10,846 nt of DNA from Bacteroidota bacterium (GTDB taxonomy: Bacteria > Bacteroidota > Ignavibacteria > Ignavibacteriales > Ignavibacteriaceae), in contig JAJRSV010000388.1 of the NCBI GenBank assembly GCA_024278655.1, positions 1 to 10,846 on the forward strand, written 5' to 3'. A program made the translations under genes and the position numbers. The notes under the pieces were generated by a model that did no database searches, was not told the origin of the DNA, and saw only the letters and a program-made list of their open reading frames with translations. Of the stretch, positions 5,383 through 10,846 are shown piece by piece (positions within the stretch are counted from its first letter, which is position 1; every line of letters begins with the position of its first letter).

Positions 5383-7083
5383 ATGAAACAAATCATAATA
5401 TTAATCGTGCTGTTCACAGCAGCAGCTTTTGCACAAACTCCTAACTGGACTTCAGTTAAGGAAACGAATATCAATGTGAATAATGCAACATCGGTTGATA
5501 TATTTACAAATGGATACGGAAACCATATAATTGTTCAGGGAATTAATTCACTTAAATATTACAAAATGGATGTTAATGGTACAGCAGAAACACCAGTTAC
5601 ATTAGAAGGCACTTCAGTTGTATCGCCAAGCATTTCGGGTGATGCAACAAGACTCTATGTTGTCTATAGGAAAAGCAATGAAAACTATATAAGAACGAAA
5701 TACAGTAGCGATGGCGGTTCGAGTTGGTCATACCTGGCAACTAATCCACAAAATAGTAACGCCAGTTCAATGGAATCTGTATTCTCAAATAATAGGCTTC
5801 ACGTAACTTATCAAGTATCAAATGTAATCTATTACTCTAAGTACGAAGGTCAGAACTGGAGCACCCCTTCAACAGTTTCAACAGGAGAAAACGGCACGAT
5901 GCCGCGAATAACAGCGTGGTATAACGGCACGAATGATAAGGTTTATTTTTTGTATAAAAAATCGTACTCCAATGAAGGAAGATGGAGAGAATATAATGTA
6001 GCAAATAATAGTTGGAGTGCAATAAGGCAAGCTTTTGTTGTAAGCAATTCTATGCCTTCCGGCTTTAGAGTGGATAATACAAGAATTTATATTTATTATA
6101 CCTATGCTTTACAGGGTATGAATTATTTTAACTGGGTAGTAAGGAATATTAGTGATAACTCATTCTTAAATTCAGGTACAATGGATAATAATCAAACAGG
6201 GTTTATATATTCAACATACACAGCTGATAGTGGAAGTCATACTGTATTTTATTACACATGGTTACTTGATCAAAAGAATAATAATGAAATCGGTATATGG
6301 CATTCTAATTCTAATGACGGTTACCCTTCAGATCTAGTATATGAATATACTGACTTACAATACTTCCCAAATTATCTAAATCTGTCATCAGCTTCAAATG
6401 ACGTTTATGTAATATGGCAAGATGCTATTGGCGGTAACAATTTAAGAATGAAATATGATGATCAAACTCCCTTAACACCAAAAAACTTTGCTGTAAGCGT
6501 TTATCATACGCAGTACGACTCATATCCAAAGTTAACGTGGGATTTGAATAATGAACCTGATGTTAGAGAGAACGATCAAAGCGGCTATATAATAGAACGC
6601 AGAATAAGAGAGAGTGAATTTAATCAGATTGCAACGGTAAGCGGAACCACATCGGTATATATTGATTATACAGTGCATTACGCAGGCAGCGGTCCGAATA
6701 CTGCGGAATACAGGATAAGAGCAAATGATGTAAATAATCATCAATCAGCCCCCTCACAAATAGAAACAATACATTGGGGTGATGCGTGGAAGAAGGGTTC
6801 AGAAAGGGAAACAGCAAATATTAAATATAATTTAGAGCAAAACTATCCTAACCCGTTCAACCCATCCACTGAGATAAAATACTCATTAGCAAAAGATAGT
6901 TACGTAACGTTAAAAGTATATGATATGTTGGGAAAAGAAGTAGCCGAGTTAGTAAACGAAAACAAACCCGCAGGAAATTATACGGTTGAGTTTAACGCAT
7001 CCAACCTGCCAAGCGGCGTATATATTTACAAGCTAACTGCAGGCAAATTTACAGCAGTTAAAAAACTTATCCTCCTTCGCTAA
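5383..7083 (+). CDS. Secreted T9SS cargo protein with sialidase-type propeller-like region, FN3-like domain and sorting domain
   Basis: 566 residues. The signal peptide spans about 1-17 (MKQIIILIVL..., cleavage likely after AFA). Residues about 30-360 are beta-rich with repeating YY/W strands. An Asp-box (S-x-D-x-G-x-x-W: S108, D110, G112, W115) points to a sialidase/BNR-like propeller, although sialidase catalytic residues are not recognisable. Residues about 363-462 look like a fibronectin-III domain (PKLTWDLNNEPDV...YIIERR...YRIRANDVNNHQSAPS). About 483-566 is a T9SS type A sorting domain with YNLEQNYPNPFNPSTEIKYS, YDMLGKEV and the ending GVYIYKLTAGKFTAVKKLILLR. AAAGGAA (5370-5376) upstream supports the ATG at 5383. 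It lies 48 bp after a gene of the same plan, so co-transcription is likely. It may bind a carbohydrate or protein at the cell surface, but its substrate is unknown. Confidence 0.87.
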   Translation: MKQIIILIVLFTAAAFAQTPNWTSVKETNINVNNATSVDIFTNGYGNHIIVQGINSLKYYKMDVNGTAETPVTLEGTSVVSPSISGDATRLYVVYRKSNENYIRTKYSSDGGSSWSYLATNPQNSNASSMESVFSNNRLHVTYQVSNVIYYSKYEGQNWSTPSTVSTGENGTMPRITAWYNGTNDKVYFLYKKSYSNEGRWREYNVANNSWSAIRQAFVVSNSMPSGFRVDNTRIYIYYTYALQGMNYFNWVVRNISDNSFLNSGTMDNNQTGFIYSTYTADSGSHTVFYYTWLLDQKNNNEIGIWHSNSNDGYPSDLVYEYTDLQYFPNYLNLSSASNDVYVIWQDAIGGNNLRMKYDDQTPLTPKNFAVSVYHTQYDSYPKLTWDLNNEPDVRENDQSGYIIERRIRESEFNQIATVSGTTSVYIDYTVHYAGSGPNTAEYRIRANDVNNHQSAPSQIETIHWGDAWKKGSERETANIKYNLEQNYPNPFNPSTEIKYSLAKDSYVTLKVYDMLGKEVAELVNENKPAGNYTVEFNASNLPSGVYIYKLTAGKFTAVKKLILLR

Positions 7084-7105
7084 AGTTTACCATTCACAAC
7101 TTTAG
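7080..7105 (+). repeat. Stem-loop across the stop codon of the second T9SS gene
   Basis: CTAAAGTT (7080-7087, covering the TAA) pairs with AACTTTAG (7098-7105) across a 10-nt loop. The stem is AT-rich and has no downstream T-run. It may mark the mRNA 3' end; intrinsic termination here would be weak. Confidence 0.4.
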
Positions 7106-7152
7106 TGCAGTAAGGTTTCGGCGAACGAGTAGAAATGAAATAAGGTAAACAG

Positions 7153-7204
7153 CAAGTGCCATCACTTTAGCAATAAGAACAAAACTTAAAGTAACCGGCA
7201 CTTG
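7153..7204. repeat. Long imperfect inverted repeat
   Basis: The outer arms CAAGTGCC (7153-7160) and GGCACTTG (7197-7204) match perfectly. Nested inside, ACTTT (7064+100, i.e. 7164-7168) pairs with AAAGT (7188-7192), separated from the outer arms by short unpaired spacers. Together they form one stem-loop with a loop of about 20 nt. It could be a 3' untranslated structure of the T9SS transcript or a degenerate repeat. Confidence 0.6.
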
Positions 7205-7234
7205 AATAACAAGCAAAAAGTACTCAAATAATTT

Positions 7235-7392
7235 CCCCTCCTCACTGAGGAGGGGTCGACTTTAGTCGGGGGTGGTGTGCATACACAAGCCAAATGCAAC
7301 CACCAAAACCTGTTAATATCATATTAGCTATAGCGGCAAACCACCCCGATTCCGGCTGAAGCCGGAATCTGCCCCTCCTTGCAAAGGAGGGG
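7235..7392. repeat. 158-bp mirrored palindromic element (REPIN/MITE-like)
   Basis: The left half has a CCCCTCCTCA/TGAGGAGGGG hairpin (7235-7255), then a CGACT/AGTCG hairpin (7257-7268), then GGGGTGG (7269-7275). The right half runs in mirror order: CCACCCC (7341-7347), a perfect 10-bp-stem hairpin with arms GATTCCGGCT/AGCCGGAATC (7348-7369), then a perfect 9-bp-stem hairpin with arms CCCCTCCTT/AAGGAGGGG (7372-7392). The outer hairpins and the tags are inverted copies, while the inner hairpins differ in sequence. The 65-bp centre is unstructured and non-coding. Each half is a hairpin plus a G-rich tag, as in REP sequences; two inverted halves make a REPIN-like unit. No target-site duplication is obvious, and no transposase lies within the window. 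Confidence 0.7.
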
Positions 7393-7394
7393 CA

Positions 7395-7416
7395 AAACTC
7401 AAAACTATTTGAGTTT
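7395..7416 (-). terminator. AT-rich hairpin at the pepA stop, possible weak terminator
   Basis: On the - strand a perfect 9-bp stem, AAACTCAAA with TTTGAGTTT around a TAGT loop, begins within the pepA stop codon. Its 3' arm ends in TTT, followed by TGCCCC. The stem has few G-C pairs and the T-run is short, so intrinsic termination alone would be poor. The GC-rich hairpins of the adjoining element follow immediately. Confidence 0.4.
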
Positions 7417-8923
7417 ACTTAACATCCGAGAGATATTCAAACATCAACCTTACACCGTAACCAGTCATATAAGTTTTTGTGTAATTGTTTGTATCGCTGT
7501 TCATTGCGGGACCGGCAATATCGATATGTGCCCAGGGAATTTTCTCATCCACAAAATTCTCGAGGAACTTTGCTGCGGTTATTGCACCTGCCCATCTCGG
7601 TCCGGTATTGTGTACATCGGCAACTTTGCTTTCAATCAGCTTTGCGTATTCATCCCACATCGGTAAGCGCCACAAACGGTCGTAAGTCTGTAATCCTGCT
7701 TTGTAAAGAGTATCGGCAAGCTCATCGTATTTTGTAAACAGACCGGCAGCTACCTGTCCTAACGCAACAACGCACGCACCTGTTAAAGTAGCAAAGTCAA
7801 TTATCGTATCCGGCTTTTGTTTGGATGCGTAATCGAGCGCATCGGCTAAAATCATTCTTCCTTCTGCATCAGTATTATCAACTTCAATGGTTTTACCGGA
7901 AGCAGTTTTTACAATATCGCCGGGACGCATCGAACTGCCGGAAGGCATATTCTCGGCAGCCGGAATAATTCCCATTACTTCTACGGGAAGTTTGGCTTTA
8001 GCAGCGGCAAGCACGGTTCCCGCAACTAATGCAGCGCCCGACATATCGGCTTTCATCTCGCCCATATTTTGTGCGGGCTTTAACGAGATACCGCCTGTAT
8101 CGAACGTAACACCTTTACCAACCAGTGCAATCTTTTTCGCTTTTTTTCCTTTGGCTTTAACCGCCGGTTTGTAACTTAAAATAATAAATTTAGGTTTATC
8201 GCTGCTTCCCTGCCCAACTGCTAACAGTCCGCCCATATTTCTTTTTTTAATTTCCTTTTCATCGAACACTGTAACTCTTACACCGGCTTTGATAAGTTTT
8301 TCTTTTACTCTCTTTGCCAATGTCGATGGTCTGATTGTGTTAGCCGGTTCATTCTGTAATTCTTTAGTGAAGTTTACTCCGTCCATCACGATTGCAGTCT
8401 TTTTAATAGCTGCTTTTGCAAGTTTCTCAGATTCTGCATGAACGAACACGTTCAGTTTCTTTTCCGGCTTGTTGGATGATTTATATTTATCGAACTTGTA
8501 ATTACCAAGCTCCAATCCTTCAATGAATGTTCTGTAAAAATATTCTTCGTTCTTAAAATGCTTTTTGAAAGGTTTGAAAGTTGGAATGAAGATATGAAGA
8601 TTTCTCAACTCTTCTTTTTCGAGTTTCTTTATAAAACCTGCCATGTGATTCCGGAAATAATCGGCAGTGAATTTACCGTTTAGCTTTACCTTGTTAATTA
8701 CAATGGCATCGGGTTTGCCCGAAGGTTTGGAAACACGAATTTCGCCTCCGTCATCCGAAAGAAAATTCTTTTTCTGAAGTTCGGTAAATTTAATATTAAA
8801 TACTTTCTCAAGATCTTTAAGATTCTTTGAGATTTTCTTATCGTCAATTAAGTATTTAACGCTGATAGATAAAGGTTTATAAACAATTTTTTTATCAGCC
8901 GATTTAATATTTAACTTAAACAT
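7415..8923 (-). CDS. pepA: Leucyl aminopeptidase (M17 cytosol aminopeptidase)
   Basis: 502 residues, essentially the length of E. coli PepA (503). It removes N-terminal amino acids from short peptides in the cytoplasm, using two divalent metal ions. The catalytic C-terminal domain is complete. Metal ligands are K270 and D275 (VGKGVTFDTGG), D293 (MKADMSGAA), and D352 and E354 in the signature NTDAEGR; catalytic residues are K282 (SLKP) and R356. As far as I recall, these positions have the same numbers in E. coli PepA. The N-terminal domain (about 1-170) is poorly conserved, as usual for the family. A Lys/Ala-rich stretch, KPAVKAKGKKAKK (252-264), precedes the first catalytic strand. The start follows the nrnA stop by one base (TAAaATG) and is preceded by AGGAGT (8927-8932), so translation is probably coupled. 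Ordinary housekeeping is the likely role; some M17 proteins also bind DNA, but nothing here indicates that. Confidence 0.95.
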   Translation of the reverse strand: MFKLNIKSADKKIVYKPLSISVKYLIDDKKISKNLKDLEKVFNIKFTELQKKNFLSDDGGEIRVSKPSGKPDAIVINKVKLNGKFTADYFRNHMAGFIKKLEKEELRNLHIFIPTFKPFKKHFKNEEYFYRTFIEGLELGNYKFDKYKSSNKPEKKLNVFVHAESEKLAKAAIKKTAIVMDGVNFTKELQNEPANTIRPSTLAKRVKEKLIKAGVRVTVFDEKEIKKRNMGGLLAVGQGSSDKPKFIILSYKPAVKAKGKKAKKIALVGKGVTFDTGGISLKPAQNMGEMKADMSGAALVAGTVLAAAKAKLPVEVMGIIPAAENMPSGSSMRPGDIVKTASGKTIEVDNTDAEGRMILADALDYASKQKPDTIIDFATLTGACVVALGQVAAGLFTKYDELADTLYKAGLQTYDRLWRLPMWDEYAKLIESKVADVHNTGPRWAGAITAAKFLENFVDEKIPWAHIDIAGPAMNSDTNNYTKTYMTGYGVRLMFEYLSDVK

Positions 8924-8924
8924 T

Positions 8925-9920
8925 TTACTCCTGCTTATTGTTTTTCAAAAACTCTTCCGCCGTCTTTAATATTTTCGGCATTTCTTCGTTCAAATTTTTA
9001 TTACGGAGTCTTGCACCGGCAGCGTTAATATGCCCTCCGCCACCGAACTGCCCTGCTAATTTGTTAACCGGCAAATTCCCTTTCGAACGGAAACTTACTT
9101 TAAAGCCGTCGTTCAATTCAATAAAAAGCAATGAAAGAACAACATTTTCAATGGATAAGGGATAATTAACAAAACCATCGGTATCACTTTCAAATGCACC
9201 GAGCTCTTTAAAAGCATCCTGCATAATATACATGTAACCAATTTTATTATCGGAAATTAGTTGTAATGTATTTAATGTTTTACCCAGCAATTTTATTTTA
9301 CTCGGTTTACTCTGATCATAAATCTTATCGTAAACTTCCGAGGGGTCAACACCTGTTTCGAGAAGCTCTGCTACTACGCGGTGAAGTTCGGGGGTAGTCC
9401 TTTCAAACCTGAACGAACCGGTATCGGTCATTACGGCAGCGTAAATCGGATATGCAATATCGTAATCGGGTTTTAATATTTTTGTTTCGATAATAAAATC
9501 ATAAAGAATATGTCCGGTGGCTGCATAATCATCAAAAATAAATTTATGATCTACAAAATCTTCGGCATCCTGGTGATGATCGATACAAATTTTAATTTTG
9601 CCTGAAGAAAGAAATGCATCCTGCATACTCACCAACCTGTCCGAGCGGTTAAAATCGAGAGCGGCAAGAACATCAACATTATCAAACAAGTCTTTGTGTT
9701 TGTCCTCATCGTACTTTTGAATGACTTTATCCCTGTCAAGGAATTCAAGATTATAGGGAGTGCTGCTGTGGTTAATAATATAAACTTCTTTACCTAACTT
9801 CTTTAAAATAAAATAGAAAGCAATCTCCGAACCGATAGCATCGGCATCGGGATTTACATGAGTTGATAATAAAAACGAATTGTTCTGTTCGATTATATTT
9901 TTTAGTGTATCAAATTTCAT
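8925..9920 (-). CDS. nrnA: Bifunctional oligoribonuclease / pAp phosphatase, DHH-DHHA1 family
   Basis: 331 residues, the usual NrnA length. It degrades 2-5-nt RNA fragments to mononucleotides and removes the 3' phosphate from pAp, in the cytoplasm, with Mn-type metal ions. The DHH domain has motif I STHVNPDADAIGSE (H21, D25, D27), motif II D89 in LDFN, the DHH triad D114-H115-H116 and D166 in TDTGSFRF. The C-terminal DHHA1 domain has GQFGGGGHINAAGAR (290-304), the substrate-binding glycine loop. All expected residues are present. The ATG at 9918-9920 fits the family N-terminus, which begins about 20 residues before motif I. No Shine-Dalgarno sequence is seen in front of it. A terminator hairpin ends 15 bp upstream, so expression may rely on read-through or an embedded promoter. 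pepA follows one base downstream. The lack of any extra N-terminal domain argues against GdpP-type cyclic-di-AMP phosphodiesterase. Confidence 0.93.
   Translation of the reverse strand: MKFDTLKNIIEQNNSFLLSTHVNPDADAIGSEIAFYFILKKLGKEVYIINHSSTPYNLEFLDRDKVIQKYDEDKHKDLFDNVDVLAALDFNRSDRLVSMQDAFLSSGKIKICIDHHQDAEDFVDHKFIFDDYAATGHILYDFIIETKILKPDYDIAYPIYAAVMTDTGSFRFERTTPELHRVVAELLETGVDPSEVYDKIYDQSKPSKIKLLGKTLNTLQLISDNKIGYMYIMQDAFKELGAFESDTDGFVNYPLSIENVVLSLLFIELNDGFKVSFRSKGNLPVNKLAGQFGGGGHINAAGARLRNKNLNEEMPKILKTAEEFLKNNKQE
8927..8932 (-). promoter_or_regulatory. Shine-Dalgarno site for pepA
   Basis: On the - strand AGGAGT lies 3 nt before the pepA ATG (AGGAG core 4 nt away) and overlaps the 3' end of nrnA. 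It stands out because most other genes here have weak or no Shine-Dalgarno sequences. With the 1-bp intergenic gap it supports coupled translation and fixes the pepA start. Confidence 0.65.
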
Positions 9921-9935
9921 ATTGTCCGCGGGATT

Positions 9936-9965
9936 AAAAAAAGGGCTTGCCTATAGAACAAGCCC
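9936..9965 (-). terminator. Intrinsic terminator downstream of korB
   Basis: Read on the - strand, CAAGCCC-type... arms GGGCTTG (complement of 9959-9965) and CAAGCCC (complement of 9943-9949) form a perfect 7-bp GC-rich stem with a 9-nt loop, followed directly by seven Ts (9936-9942). This is a textbook intrinsic terminator 41 bp after the korB stop. It ends 15 bp before the nrnA ATG, unusually close for a terminator between separate transcription units. Confidence 0.85.
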
Positions 9966-10006
9966 CTTAAAAGATAAGTTATTTAAAGCCAAAGAAGGAA
10001 TACATC

Positions 10007-10846
10007 CTAATTGACTTCCCAGGTATTACCTGTGAACAGAATTTTTTCCAGGTCGCCCTTTCCTCTTATTTCGGTTACCTGACGAATCTGCCTGTGGACA
10101 CCTTCGTCATAAGTTTCTTTGGCAAGCTCGCGGAAAACACCAACCGGAGTCGGAAACTCCGGACGATCGGTTAAATGTGCAAGAATCATTGCGAGAGCAG
10201 GGCTTTCGTTATACTCATCGTGAACGAGTAAATCATTCACCGAATATTTTCCGTTGGTTATATCAACAACTTTCGGAAAAGCGCCGTCCAGCATAATTCC
10301 TTTATCATGATTTTTACCGAACACCATCGGTTTGCCGTGCTCTAATACAAGAACATGATCTTCTTTGGTTTCCTTATCGGTAAGTTCCGCAAAAGCACCG
10401 TCGTTGAATATATTACAGTTCTGATATATTTCGAGGAAAGCGGTACCTTTATGTTTAGCCGTTCTTTTAATCATCTCTTTCAAGTGCTGTGGATGACGGT
10501 CAATCGAACGGGCAACAAAAGTAGCATCGGCACCAAGAGCCAGCGAAATAGGATTGAAAGGATAATCCACGCTTCCGTAAGGAGTAGTTTTAGTTACTTT
10601 TCCTTTTTCAGAAGTCGGTGAATACTGTCCCTTTGTCAATCCGTATATTCTGTTATTGAATAAAACGATTTTCAGATCGATGTTTCTTCTTATAGCATGA
10701 ATAAAATGATTACCTCCGATACTTAAAGCATCGCCGTCGCCGGTGGCAACCCATACATCGAGTTCGGGATTTGCAAGCTTAACGCCGGTAGCAATAGCAG
10801 GAGCTCTTCCGTGAATACCATGAAATCCGTAAGTATTCATATAATA
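10007..10846 (-). CDS. korB: 2-oxoacid:ferredoxin oxidoreductase beta subunit (KorB type), N-terminus outside window
   Basis: The frame enters at the window edge (codons TAT TAT ATG...) and stops at TAA... the stop codon at 10007-10009, giving 279 residues; roughly 50-60 N-terminal residues are missing. The family oxidatively decarboxylates a 2-oxoacid, here probably 2-oxoglutarate, to acyl-CoA, passing electrons to ferredoxin (or runs in reverse in the reductive TCA cycle). Visible hallmarks are YGFHGIHGRAPAIATG (window residues 6-21), the thiamine-diphosphate/Mg motif GDGDALSIGGNH (36-47) closing at NN (64-65), NNRIYGLTKGQYSPTS (64-79), and C144 in NCNIFND, the position of the last [4Fe-4S] cysteine; the other cluster cysteines would be upstream. 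The ending GVFRELAKETYDE...KGDLEKILFTGNTWEV is typical of two-subunit KorAB enzymes. The alpha subunit gene is expected just upstream, outside the window. The ATG at 10838-10840 is internal and not the start. Pyruvate or branched-chain 2-oxoacid as substrate cannot be excluded. Confidence 0.9.
   Translation of the reverse strand, partial: YYMNTYGFHGIHGRAPAIATGVKLANPELDVWVATGDGDALSIGGNHFIHAIRRNIDLKIVLFNNRIYGLTKGQYSPTSEKGKVTKTTPYGSVDYPFNPISLALGADATFVARSIDRHPQHLKEMIKRTAKHKGTAFLEIYQNCNIFNDGAFAELTDKETKEDHVLVLEHGKPMVFGKNHDKGIMLDGAFPKVVDITNGKYSVNDLLVHDEYNESPALAMILAHLTDRPEFPTPVGVFRELAKETYDEGVHRQIRQVTEIRGKGDLEKILFTGNTWEVN

Larger units (their letters stand above)
7084..7414. other. Convergent intergenic region, palindrome-rich, no gene
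   Basis: This 331-bp spacer lies between the + strand T9SS genes and the - strand pepA. I see no protein-coding sequence of substance; reading frames entering it come from shadows of pepA. Its content is almost entirely inverted repeats: a stem at the T9SS stop, a long imperfect inverted repeat (7153-7204), the mirrored element (7235-7392) and an AT-rich hairpin at the pepA stop. It probably stops or separates the converging transcripts. Confidence 0.75.

Noticed and set aside
5383..7083. Active sialidase
   Set aside because: One clear Asp-box is present, but the arginine triad and other catalytic residues of sialidases are not recognisable; the Asp-box alone only indicates a propeller-type fold.
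7235..7392. Insertion sequence or attachment site
   Set aside because: There is no transposase or integrase ORF inside or beside it, no clear target-site duplication and no tRNA.
7379..8174. Open + strand frames at 7379-7666, 7477-7737, 7485-7685 and 7887-8174
   Set aside because: They lie antisense to pepA, whose catalytic motifs are intact, and their translations are composition-driven with no domain.
8925..9920. GdpP-type cyclic-di-AMP phosphodiesterase
   Set aside because: Only DHH and DHHA1 domains are present; there are no transmembrane, PAS or GGDEF-like domains.
10838..10840. ATG at 10840 as the start of korB
   Set aside because: Codons before it stay open to the window edge, and the family has about 50-60 further residues holding cluster cysteines.

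Overview
The window looks like a chromosomal segment from an AT-rich, Gram-negative member of the Bacteroidota/Chlorobiota/Ignavibacteriota assemblage, most likely an Ignavibacteria-type organism. Three things point there: two secreted proteins ending in type IX secretion (T9SS) sorting domains with the YPNPFN motif, a LolCDE-type lipoprotein transporter (so there is an outer membrane), and a KorB-type 2-oxoacid:ferredoxin oxidoreductase (anaerobic or ferredoxin-based metabolism). This placement is inferred from protein style; there is no rRNA or other phylogenetic marker.

Left part (1-2900, + strand): the 3' end of one LolC/LolE-family permease, a complete second permease, and the ATPase LolD, packed with a 1-bp overlap and a 6-bp gap. 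Together they would form the inner-membrane complex that releases lipoproteins for transport to the outer membrane. Next comes a 724-bp intergenic stretch (2901-3624) with no convincing gene but many small structured elements: an 8-bp tandem repeat, a nested hairpin, a GTCCC/GGGAC hairpin, an (AT)9 tract, a doubtful 59-codon ORF and two overlapping hairpins just before the next gene.

Middle part (3625-7083, + strand): two consecutive genes for exported proteins of almost equal length (569 and 566 residues). Each has a signal peptide, a probable beta-propeller-like body and a C-terminal T9SS sorting domain. The first carries FG-GAP/VCBS-like DxDxDG repeats, the second an Asp-box propeller-like region and a fibronectin-III-like domain. 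Their ligands cannot be read from the sequence.

Convergent junction (7084-7414): a 331-bp spacer dominated by palindromes, including a 158-bp mirrored element (7235-7392) built from four near-perfect hairpins around GGGGTGG/CCACCCC tags. It resembles a REP doublet (REPIN) or MITE-like repeat.

Right part (7415-10846, - strand): reading leftward, the 3' part of korB, a clear intrinsic terminator, then nrnA (DHH-DHHA1 nanoRNase/pAp phosphatase) and pepA (M17 leucyl aminopeptidase), 1 bp apart and probably translationally coupled. NrnA and PepA both finish off short polymer fragments (nano-RNAs and short peptides). The terminator ends only 15 bp before the nrnA start codon, which raises the possibility of attenuation or a promoter embedded in the terminator.

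I did not find a convincing new multi-gene system. The most unusual signals are non-coding: the mirrored palindromic element, the terminator pressed against nrnA, and the structured leader before the first T9SS gene.
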